Below are positions 12,601-21,664 of a DNA stretch of 64,000 nt, in pieces (positions within the stretch are counted from its first letter, which is position 1; every line of letters begins with the position of its first letter). The position numbers and the translations under genes are program-made. Source of the stretch: Pseudogymnoascus destructans (Eukaryota > Ascomycota > Leotiomycetes > Thelebolales > Thelebolaceae); the NCBI RefSeq assembly GCF_001641265.1, contig NW_020167532.1:1080524-1144523 (forward strand), given 5' to 3'. The notes beneath the pieces are model-generated. The model was not told where the DNA came from. It did not search any database and saw only the letters and a list, made by a program, of their open reading frames with translations.

Positions 12601-13470
12601 GAGGAGCCAGCTGTTGCTAAGACGACCGCAGTTGAGGAGCCAAAGGTCAAGGAGGCGGCTGCCGTTAGCGAGGTTGCTGAGGCTAAGGAAGTAGCTCCCG
12701 CTAAGGAGGCTACCAAAGTGGAGGAGACTAAGGTTGAGGAACCAGTGGTTGCCAAGCCTGCTGTAGTGGAAGAGCCCAACAAGGTGGAGGAGGCTGCCGC
12801 AGTGGAGGAGCCCACTAAGGTGGAGGAGCCTGCTGTAGTTGAAGAGCCTACTAAGGTAGAGGAGCCTGTTGCAGTTCAGGAGCCTGTCGTTGAGGAACCA
12901 GCCGCAGTGGAACAGGCCAAAGTGGAGGCCCCAGTTGTTGCTGAGGAAGCAACCAAGGCTGAGGAACCTGCCGCTGCCGAAGAGCCAAAGGTCCAAGAAG
13001 AACTTAAGGTTGCAGAACAGCCCAAGGTTGAAGAGGCCGCTCCGGTTGCGCCAGCAGTTGTAGCTGAGGCCGCACCTGTCGAGGCTCCCGCGGCTGTTAA
13101 CGAAGCTATCTCCAAGCCTGCCACCAAATCCGTCTCCGCTGCCGAACCAGTCACAGCTGCTGAGTCCTCTGAAGCATCCGGCTCATTCAAGACTGCTGAG
13201 ACTTCCGATGCCGATCAGAATCCTGCAGCCACTGATGCTGCTGCTCCAGTTGCCGACACAGCAGAGGCCAAGGAACCAGTTTCAGCCGCACCATCGACGC
13301 CAGCTGAGAAAGCCGCCGATGAACCAACCACACCTACCACATCAAAGTTTAAGAAGGGTCACGTAAAGCGCAAGAGTATTCTTGGTCGCCTCGGTTCTTG
13401 GTTCTGGCCCGGAAATAGCTCGAAAGAGGCAACACCTCCGATCGTCGAATCGGCTGCCGCTCGCTCCTGA
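6687..13470 (+). CDS. Giant Glu/Ala/Val/Pro-rich repetitive protein, about 2221 aa, three exons
   Basis: Exons 6687-7238, 7295-7539 and 7602-13470 join in frame to 2222 codons with consensus splice sites. The start MTKDIVAEAV is the first ATG of the exon. Residues 1-184 are acidic and Pro/Ala-rich. Residues about 185-330 are the only complex part, with an amphipathic helical segment (DAKEIYNNIAKEVAST, MEKIADAVQLVTKEVIEG) and a small hydrophobic stretch (AVGAATMVAPGILVPALAMV). Two matching modules follow near residues 480 and 912, each a basic KNKKSKAK run followed by an Ala-rich hydrophobic stretch. The rest is repeats: a 34-residue unit and a long KVEEAAPVEET-type array. The C-terminus is basic with RLGSWFWPG. 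I do not recognise a family; an extended, highly charged structural or scaffolding protein is an inference from composition. Confidence 0.85.
8547..9005 (+). repeat. 34-codon tandem repeat inside the giant gene
   Basis: About four and a half in-frame units of 102 bp run from VVDAEE(K/R)NDTP through (V/A)IAEEPVTETKEVEAEPEVTEKA. Unit starts fall near 8547, 8649, 8751, 8853 and 8955. Neighbouring units differ at only a few bases, so the array is being homogenised or expanded recently. Confidence 0.9.
10920..12310 (+). repeat. KVEE(A/V)APVEE(T/A) array with a large internal duplication
   Basis: Short in-frame units of 30 or so bases (ACCAAGGTTGAGGAGGCCGC type) fill this stretch. On top of that a block starting CCTGCCACAGTTGAGGAGCC at 10930 recurs at 11773, an offset of 843 bp (281 codons). 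The two blocks appear identical for about 350 bp, including the non-repetitive VVEESTKANEEPAAVDE. That is a segmental duplication within the array, distinct from slippage of the short unit. Confidence 0.88.
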
Positions 13471-14287
13471 GAGCCTAGCAGCCAAGACCCCTGTTGCCGC
13501 CAAATAGGTGGTGTGCTATGAAGCAACGGCCGAAGTGTGATTATTGTTGAAGGAGATTGATGTTTTGATGCGATTTGTTTTTTATACCCCTTCGCTTGTT
13601 TTGTCATGTTATGTTTTTGTGCACATAATGAGTGCATGATAGATGTAGTTTGACGGAAATTTTTAATGATTATCATGTTTGCTCTAGTTTATGCGTTGGC
13701 TCTGTTTAGTTAGACGTTAGTTGAATGCCAGAATTTGTCTGTCAGGTATATCATGAGACATGCGCCATGTGAGCATCTCTCAACAAGCTCAGCCCTATCG
13801 TTAGTAGCTATCTATGCATCTCCGATTTTCCACACCGATCCATGTTCAAGCAGGATTTGCGCCAAGTATACGGATTGGAAGGATGCTGTATGGATATTAG
13901 CCGCTATAGTTTTGGTTGGTGATCGCACGAGCATCTAAAAATACTGTATGGTCGGCCCAACTCGACAACCCATCACGAGTGTTGGTGACATATATGTCCT
14001 GCTCCTATGTACAGTACATGTACGTCTGAGGTAATCCGGGCAGCCCCTGGAGGAAGTGGAGGAGGGCTCACCGCCTATCATGCACGACATGTAAAGCGTT
14101 GGGGGCAGCCTCGTGATAAATCCGCCATGGTGGATTTCATCCTGGCAAATTCAGCCTTGAACTTCAATTGAAGCCATCGGTGCAGGTGATGCAAATGCGA
14201 AAAAAATGTTATAATAAACTCCTTCCTTCTGCCTCATTATTGTGTTGCTCTCTGGCGTACAAGCGACAGATCATTTATTGATGCAAA
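13471..14287. other. Intergenic region between the giant gene and the CoA ligase
   Basis: It contains the 3' flank of the giant gene and the promoter side of the ligase, which lie in tandem on the plus strand. No further coding region or repeat was seen. A terminator or poly(A) site was not assigned. Confidence 0.4.
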
Positions 14288-16090
14288 ATGCCTTTCAAAT
14301 CCGTGCACCCTTACCTTGCGATCCCTCAAACTAATTTGGTAGACTACCTCTTCCCGCCCGGTTTGGAACCAAGCAATGAGCCGCTCTGGATAGATTCACA
14401 GGACCCAAGCAACTATTTATCAGAGGCCCAGGTTTTAAAATGGAGCAAGAGCTTCAGCAGGGGCCTCAACAATGCAGGTTTGCGCCAGGACGAGGTTGTT
14501 ATGCTCTTTACACCAAACCACATATTTGTGCCTGTAGCATACCTCGGAATCGTTGGTGGAGGATACAGATTCAGTGCAGCAAATCCAGCATTTACTTTGC
14601 GAGGTCAGTATCTTGCCAACTCACATTCTCGTTTTCTCATGCGCTTCCAGAGCTTGTCTACCAAATCGAGGATGTTCAGCCAAGCGTCATACTTGTGCAC
14701 CCCAACTTTGTACCATTAGCAGTCGAGGCTGTCGCCAAAATCGGCTTATCAAATTCAAAAATCTTCCAACTCTCAGATGTTGAGTGCACGCCCGTTCTCG
14801 GTGTCCTAGATTGGCGCCTTCTCCTCAAGGAATATGGCGCTGACAACTACGCTTGGCCAAGCTTCACACCAGAAGAATCTCTGAGGACAATTGCATCGAT
14901 CAATTATTCATCTGGAACGACAGGTCATCCAAAGGGTGTAATGGTAAGCCACGCCAATATCATTGCCAACGCCGCTCAAAATATATTCAACCTCATCCAC
15001 AATAGACGGCTCCTCTTACCCGATGACCGCTGGCTCGGCTATCTTCCTCTCTACCACGCATATGGACAACTATATTTAATCACCATATCTCTCAAAAGGC
15101 GGATACCAGTCTATGTGATGAAGCAGTTTGTATTCGAGGATTTTCTGCACGCCATACAGACGTATCGGATCACGACGTTGCAGCTTGTGCCGCCGATTCT
15201 GGTTATGATGTCCAAGCACCCAGTCACAAGCAAATATGATCTCAGCTCATTGACACTGGCACTGTGCGCCGCAGCACCACTGAGTAAGGAGCTACAGAAT
15301 CATTGTTCGAAGAGATTCGGGTTCAACATTATACAAGGCTATGGGATGACCGAAACAACCTGTGGAGGGATGGGGATGCTAGCTATCGACATCGATAATA
15401 CTGGCAGCATTGGAAAGCTACTTTCAAACACTGAATGCAAGCTCATCAATGATTATGGACAGGAAGTTTCGTATGGGCAGCCAGGAGAGCTGTACCTAAG
15501 GGGGCCACAGATAGCTCTTGGCTACTGGCGCAACGCAGCAGCCACCAACAAAAATATTGATACCGAGGGGTGGTTACGAACGGGGGACATAGCTGTTTGC
15601 AATGCTGATGGGAATTTCTGGATTATCGATCGGAAAAAGGTTAGTCTGTTGTCCATAAGATGTATGTGCAACTGACTTATGATGATTATAGGAACTCATC
15701 AAAGTGAATGGATTCCAAGTCGCCCCAGCAGAGTTAGAAGCAGTACTTCTGGAGAACGAGCATATCGCAGACGCAGGTGTCGTAGGAATCAAATTGTATC
15801 CTCTCTCCTCCTTTATTTTCTCTCCATACTAACATTTCCGCAGTGGCGAAGAAGAGCTACCCCGAGCCTACGTCGCCATCCAAGAAGCTTCAAAAGGAAA
15901 AGTAACACCCCAAGATATCGAACACTGGATAAAGTCGCGGGTGGCAAAATACAAATACCTTGTGGGAGGAGTGGTGTTTGTTCAGCAAGTTCCGAAATTG
16001 GAGAGTGGCAAGATTCAGAGGCGCGTCTTGCGGGAATGGGCAAAGAAGGATGGCGAGCTGATGCAGCGACGGGTGCAATCTCGATTATAA
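14288..16090 (+). CDS. 4-coumarate:CoA ligase-like acyl-CoA synthetase with peroxisomal signal, 551 aa
   Basis: Exons 14288-14603, 14651-15639, 15692-15795 and 15844-16090 join in frame to 552 codons. The family (adenylate-forming ligases) activates carboxylic acids to acyl-AMP and then the CoA thioester. Visible motifs are the AMP/P-loop SSGTTGHPKGV (about residues 189-199), LPLYHAYG, YGMTETT (about 335-341), GELYLRGPQ, the hinge region GWLRTGDIAVCNADGNFWII DRKK, the A8/A10 area KVNGFQVAPAELE, and PKLESGKIQRR with the catalytic lysine. Length is normal. The last three residues, SRL, match a PTS1 peroxisomal import signal, so a role in peroxisomal activation of a fatty or aromatic acid is likely. 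The substrate cannot be read from sequence. Confidence 0.92.
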
Positions 16091-16163
16091 TAGCATAGTT
16101 TGAAACAGAGCGAGCGTCTCAATCTCGATTATAATAGCATAATTTGAAACAGAGCGAGCGTCT
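16076..16163 (+). repeat. 44-bp tandem duplication across the ligase stop codon
   Basis: The unit beginning CAATCTCGATTATAATAGC (16076) is repeated at 16120 with one visible change (GTTTG to ATTTG). The first copy contains the last codons and the TAA stop of the CoA ligase; the second lies in the 3' untranslated region. Confidence 0.9.
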
Positions 16164-16454
16164 CCATCATCACCACTTCTTGAATGAGTACTTGACAAAA
16201 TATTATTTAGTACAGTTCAACCACCACTTCTGCGGTGTATAAATATACACCTTGGCAGTGTGGACTGATCGAGAACACAGTATTGGCTGGACAAGTCTAG
16301 GCATAGTACACAATACGTACTTCTATTCATAATTTCTTCGCTACTCGTTTCGCAGGTGAGCTAATACTGTATTTACGTTAATGATACTTAAATGCCTCAT
16401 ACTCTGTGGATTTCGAGCCAACATCCAACAAGGCTCACACAGTTGGTTTATCAA

Positions 16455-18450
16455 TTACCAACCACTTCCACTTCCACCTCTATCTCCTCTTACCCCTCTC
16501 GCCCCTATTCCACCTCTTGCCCCACTTGTTGCTCTTGTCGTCCTCGCAATCGCTCTTGCCATCGCTCTAGTCATCGATCTTGTCGCTCTTGCTGCACTTG
16601 CCGCTCTTACTCTTCTTCCCCCTCCCCCCCCCCTCCCCCTTCTTCCCCCTCCTCCTCTTCTTCCCCCTCCTCCTCTTCTTCCTCCTCCTCCTCTTCTTCC
16701 TCCTTCTTCCCCTTCTCCCCCTTCTCCCCCTTCTCCCCCTTCTCCCCCTTCTCCCCCTTCTTCCCCTTCTCCCCCTTCTCCCCCTTCTCCCCCTTCTCTC
16801 CCTTCTCCCCCTTCTCCCCCTTCTCTCCCTTCTCCCGTTTCTCTCCCTTCTCCCTCATTTTCCTCATTCTCCCCTCTAGTCTCTTCTGTCTCTTCTCTCA
16901 GTGGTTGCATCGACGCTTCTTCATCAGTCGAAACAGCATCCGAAGTCGGGTTATCTCTCTCTATAAATAATCTGGCAGACGGACTATTCTCATTTATGAC
17001 GTTTCCAAAGCTGGCCTGTAAAGCGGGGGAGTTATCTAGGTAACCCCTAGGACGTCTCTCGTCTTCTTCGAGTTCTTGTTCCTCAATGGTGATCCCATAA
17101 AGATCCTCAATCTCAAACCTCAATATTTGGTTGACGTATTTGATCAGATCGGCACGCTCGGGGTTCCAACCAATCTGGCGCAGGCGACTTCCAATGCACC
17201 TAGCGTTTGTTCCCCAGTATGTCGAACCTCCGGCGTATATTGCATCGACCTCGCTGGCGGTCAACTTCTTCATAACAACTGGTTCGTCGACAAAAAGTCG
17301 TTCCTGGACCCGTTCGCCTATGTCTTGTGCAAATTCGGCCCAGCACTTGATTATTAGCAGATAATGAAGCCAGCTTGGGGGTCATACGTACAAGTTCTTC
17401 TGTTTCAGCAACATAGTACCCTTTAGAATCCCAGTGTCCGTCACCCACACCTACTGGGCCGAGTGCTTTCTCGACTAAGCACAAGTATGCCCTAGCCAGA
17501 TTGTCAATATCGACGGCACTCCAATAGTTTTTTCCATTTTCCACCTTGAAAGGGCTTTTATGTAGTATGATAGCCCTCATCATTGCTGTCAACTTGCCTC
17601 CGCGTTTGCTGATTGGCCCCCTCCCAAAGCCATATACTGCTGACGAGGAAATTATGGCCGTTTTCACAGGCCTCCGGTTCTCTGTATTATGTGCTGCGGC
17701 ATTCATGATCATTGTTTCCAAACCCCTGGGATGTTTTGACAGTTTTTCCTTGATTCTATCGAAATCGGCAACATCATCGTTCACCCTGTCTTCGTACTCT
17801 CCCAGTGCAAGGGCTTGGTCGACCAGCATCGATATGTCAGACGTGTGTATGAGATACCCGCAATCTCTCTCGTCGCTACTTCTTATGCCTTCGATGATTG
17901 ACGACAAGCCTTCCTCATGCTCCGTAGCCATCTCTATGACACCACACCAATTAGTCTTTGATCGTCAATTCATCAGTTGGTATGTCGGGGGAGAACTCTG
18001 GGGAGAAGAGTACACACGTAGAACCATTTTTGCTTTTGAACACTCCTCGATCAAGATGTCCCGGTCATCAAGAGACCCTCTCACTATCCGGACCCTTGGA
18101 AACATTGCCGAAGTACTGGTTACATGATTTTCGTTTCGTACAAGAGCAGCTACCTCGAGTTCGGGATGAGACCTGATAAGGTAACGAGCAACGGTACCAC
18201 CAATATAGCCGGTGATGCCAATTCTATGCTGTATCAGTGGCCTGTAGTGATGTATATTGCTTTGGGGTATCTTGGAGCCCTACATAAAGATCGTAATAGG
18301 TTCTCCAGACTCCGATGTGAAACTTGGGGGCAGTCTCTGGGCAAGTATATTACCAGGCATGACTTGAACTTCACTGCCAATGGCTGGGAGATTATCAACA
18401 GTATTATCCGTATTATCCGGGGGGCCCATTCTAATGAGTGCGGATGCCAT
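16455..18450 (-). CDS. NAD-dependent epimerase/dehydratase-like protein with Gly/Glu-rich tail, 607 aa
   Basis: Exons 18450-18284, 18241-18018, 17933-17392 and 17345-16455 join in frame to 608 codons; the introns are 42, 84 and 46 bp with GT...AG ends, two with clear CTAAT-type branch sites. Near residues 61-70 is the Rossmann loop RIGITGYIGG, followed by LVRNEN and a helix-strand pattern of an extended SDR, with SSSAVYGFGRGP in the position of the active-site Tyr. The usual YxxxK lysine is Arg here, so activity is uncertain. NPERADLIKYVNQIL ends the enzyme-like part. The last 200 or so residues are (GEGGEG)n then RRGGGG and Arg-rich, encoded by the purine tract at 16607-16867. Such a tail is not usual for the family. 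The first exon (MASALIRMGPP) is less certain than the rest. Confidence 0.78.
16607..16867. repeat. Polypurine/polypyrimidine tract, about 260 bp
   Basis: The plus strand is almost only C and T, first (CCTCCTCTTCTT) and then many copies of CCCCCTTCTC; the minus strand is the matching G/A. The mirror-symmetric units are of the kind that can form intramolecular triplex (H-DNA). It codes for the Gly/Glu tail of the epimerase-like gene on the minus strand. Confidence 0.9.
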
Positions 18451-18708
18451 TTTTTCGACTATTTTGTTGTTGTCTCAGTGACTTCTTTTTGAAAGACGAG
18501 AAGCTCTCGGCCTATTCATGCGTTATTTCAGTTGTTTGTTTTTTAAAAGGAGAGAAGGCTGTCAGTGATACATCTTTTGACTCTTTCCTCTTGTGGCCCT
18601 CTTGTACGCTCTTTCCGAAATTATCACGTACATTACAATGTGGAAAGAGCATTCCGGCTTTAGAAAGATGCTGGGCATGAACATAACCTCAAAAACAAAT
18701 TTCAGCCA

Positions 18709-20500
18709 ACGTGGTTTATCAGTACGTCGGACATATCAGTACGTCGGACACTTTTACCGAATTTCCTACCCTCTAACTTCACAATGCGTTTTTTCCACCT
18801 TTATTATGTCAGTAATTAGCCAGGAAGCAAAAATTATTCTAGCTATCGAGGCTATCCGAACATCGGAAAATCTAAGTCGTCAGAAGGCTGCTAAGCTCTA
18901 TGAAGTACCTCATTCTACACTCTGCGACAGAATGAACGCCGAACTACTATCTACGAACGCCGGCCTGCAATGACGAAATTAACTATGCTAGAGGAGGAGG
19001 TGGCTATTCAGAATATACTTGATATGGATTCAAGAGGTGCACCCAGTATTCTTCATAACATAGTATCTACAATGCCTCAAAATAACGATCCTACTAGGAT
19101 TGCTCGCCTTAATGAGGCCCAACAGTTCTTCTTAAAACAACCAAGTACATATACAATTGTGGCTTGCAAATAAATTCAATGTCAACCGTGAGACACTCCG
19201 ACGTCGTATTACGAGTACTACGTCTCCTCAATTACCCCACGGAGGTAGCAATCGAGTCTTATCTCAATCGCAAGAGACTGCGGTCTGTCAATTCATATAC
19301 GACCAACTTGAGCGCGGGGTCCCTGCCAACCGATCTATGATACTACGGGCAGTTGCAGACTTGCGACCTAATCGTACAATACCATCACAACGGTGGCTAC
19401 AACGATTTCTAAAAGCACACCCCGAATTTCATACAATTCACACGAAGATGTTAAATACACATCGGAAGCAAGCACAAAAGAAAGAGGTGTTTGAGGAATT
19501 CTTTCTCACATATAACGCCCTTATTACAAAACATAACATTAAGCCATATAATTTATGGAATGTTGATGAGACAGGCTATATGATTGGGTGTTATAAGTCT
19601 ACGGCTGTTATTGTACCAATAGGTGTCAGTGGACTGTTGATAATCCTGAGAATCGGCTCTCTGTTACTGTAATTGAGGCAGTAAATGCAATGGTGCTGCA
19701 CTTGCAGAAGCTATCATTATCCCTGGCAAACTCCATATGGATTCATGGTACAATGATGACCTTGAGCCAAATGCTCTCATTATTGTAAATGAGAGCGGGT
19801 ATTCAAACGGCCATGACTCTCATAAAACAGAGCGCTTTCTTACATTAGCAGAAGAGCATAACATTGTTATTTGCTGCCTTCCTGCTCATACAACACATCT
19901 ATCCGACGGCAATCTCTAACTGTCCGTACAATTAAATCTGGTTGGAGAAATGCAGGACTATATCCATATAATCCTCCACTTGTAATTGACAAGATACAAG
20001 AGACTCGGAATCAAACACCTGATTATGAGCCATTTGCTTCATATAATATTATCTCAACACCGAAAACAACTATGCAAAGTGTGCAAGCGGTTGAACATTG
20101 GCAGAAGAGAGCAGAGGAAGCTTTCTCATCGCCTTCAAGAGAAGGGTTTCAATCATTTGCACGTGGAACTACAGTTGTTCTACACCGGGCAGAGCTCTAT
20201 AAGACTGAGCTAGATATTATGACTTTACGTGCAGTAGAGCAGAAGGCAGCAAAGGCAAGGGCACGGAAATCACTACAGAAAGGAGGGCAGTTATATGCAT
20301 CAGATGCACGGAAAATGCGGGAAGAGAAGGAAGCAAAGTTGCAAGCAAAAGCAGACGCAAGAGCAGCAAGGGAATCGGACCAAGTAGTAAAGCAGCTACA
20401 AGCGCAAGCACGTAAAATCGAAATTGAAGAGCGTAAGGTTGAGAGGAAGCGGGTAGGAGAGCGGAAGAAGGAAGGGTTGAAATCAAAAGTGATAATTTGA
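18709..20500 (+). pseudogene. Decayed Fot1/pogo-type transposon with broken DDE transposase
   Basis: A terminal motif at 18709-18757 holds two copies of CAGTACGTCGGACA, 17 bp apart. Downstream are pieces of a pogo-family transposase in several frames: an N-terminal Psq-type helix-turn-helix (QEAKIILAIEAIR ... SRQKAAKLYEVP, from 18807), a CENP-B-like HTH (FNVNRETLRRRI ... PSQRWLQRFLKAHPEFHTI, from 19157), the first catalytic Asp in NVDETGYMIG, then VNESGYSN, and a charged C-terminal region (ARKSLQKGGQLYASDARK). A deletion after HTTHLSDG removes the region that should carry the third Asp. At least three frameshifts separate the pieces. The right terminal repeat was not found, so the 3' end is approximate. 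Confidence 0.82.
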
Positions 20501-20737
20501 CGGTATAGTAAGGATCAAAGTGATAGTAGTAGCAATAGTGGCAGTAGCGATAGTGATAGTAGTTCTATTGATTTTATGTTTTAATTATATAGTTATATAG
20601 TTGCTATATAAGGCGTCTTTTTCTTCGTTTTATGTGTCGCACATCTTGCTGTCGCCACCTACGAGCGAAGCGAGTGGGTGGAACACCGAGTATATTCTTT
20701 TGTTAGCGAGTGTATAGAATAGAAGGGGGGCAGTGGT

Positions 20738-21007
20738 TTGGCGAGGAGGGAGATTAGAATCACCCCAATGTGTTTATACGCTGTTCGCTCCCAAAGGTGT
20801 CTAGAACCTCCTGCCACATATATCCATCCTCATAGCGATCGGGACGGTTGGGAAGTATATGAGCAGCACGATCATGGTGATTTCGTAGATGTTGCTAAAC
20901 ATTGGCGCGATGCTGTGTTGGCCTACGCGAACGAGGAATTGCATGACAAGCCATACCACTGGGACTACGAGCTATTCAGACCGTCAGAGCTGCGCCATTG
21001 TCCATGA
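20738..21007 (+). CDS. Hypothetical 89-residue reading frame, possibly a gene fragment
   Basis: The frame is open from 20738 to 21007. The second half (DGWEVYEQHDHGDFVDVAKH ... YANEELHDKPYHWDYELF) has a protein-like, aromatic and acidic composition. There is no recognisable domain, no intron and no clear promoter. It lies between the decayed pogo element and the glucan synthase pseudogene and may be a remnant. Low confidence. Confidence 0.25.
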   Translation: MARREIRITPMCLYAVRSQRCLEPPATYIHPHSDRDGWEVYEQHDHGDFVDVAKHWRDAVLAYANEELHDKPYHWDYELFRPSELRHCP

Positions 21008-21221
21008 TTATGGGCTCCTTACCAGAGGGAGTACATCTGCGGCTCCGTTCCACCAGAAGCGGCTGTATCGAATCTCCGCATAGTGACCAAGTTTATCCAC
21101 CTCCAACAGCTCCTTCGCCTGGTACAAGAACCGTCTCCCCGTAACCGCAAGTAGGACGGCAACAAAATGGAGCAACGAAGTCCACACACTGCCCGCAGGC
21201 TTGCGAACAAGTAGGCGCAAT

Positions 21222-21586
21222 TCAGGCGCCCTCCACGGCTGTGGCTAGCCCTCCCTCATTGCGCTCATCGGGGGACAATCCAGCCTGGCGGTCCTTCCTG
21301 TGCAGGAAGCTCTCTTCTTCACCAGGGTCGATAAGGTGGAGTTCGACGAGGTTGTGGATAATATGTGCCTCTTCGATCTCTTCGTCGGTGAGGCGTGGGT
21401 TGTGCATGGGTTGCCCAACTAGCTTCTCGTCGACGGCCAGCAGATCGTCACTCGCGTGGCGGACCGCGTCTGCGGTCTTCTGCCAGAAGAACGGCATCGT
21501 TGGTGCTGTGGTGAGGTTGGTGATGAGGGCGAAGATAGAGAATGGGAGCGAGGGTGCCTCCGGTCCCAAACGGGATTCATTCCAAA
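21222..21586 (-). pseudogene. Unidentified minus-strand coding fragment
   Basis: An open frame from a TAG at about 21587 to the stop at 21222 reads FWNESRLGPEAPSLPFS then TPTMPFFWQKTADAVRHASDD, DEEIEEAHIIHNLVELH and PGEEESFLHRKDRQAG. The charge pattern looks like real protein. It begins after a stop codon without a convincing ATG, so it is probably one exon or a remnant. It lies just downstream of the glucan synthase 3' end but does not match that enzyme, whose own C-terminus (FFRKEQLSKP) is at 21665. Function unknown. Confidence 0.3.
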
Positions 21587-21664
21587 ACGCCTATATATGC
21601 TCAATATCAACTTACACACACACATCGCCTCAAGTCGCGATATTCCCCGTCTCACACAGCCACT

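Noticed and set aside
7695..12996. Very long minus-strand frames (904 and 958 codons) opposite the giant gene
   Set aside because: They are translations of the complementary strand of an in-frame repeat array with few T-A combinations; composition is monotonous Ser/Ala/Thr or Leu/Asn/Gly, and the plus-strand gene has proper introns.
16392..17043. Ser/Pro-rich plus-strand frames over the pyrimidine tract
   Set aside because: They are low-complexity readings of (CCCCCTTCTC)n; the minus-strand frame continues directly from conserved epimerase exons.
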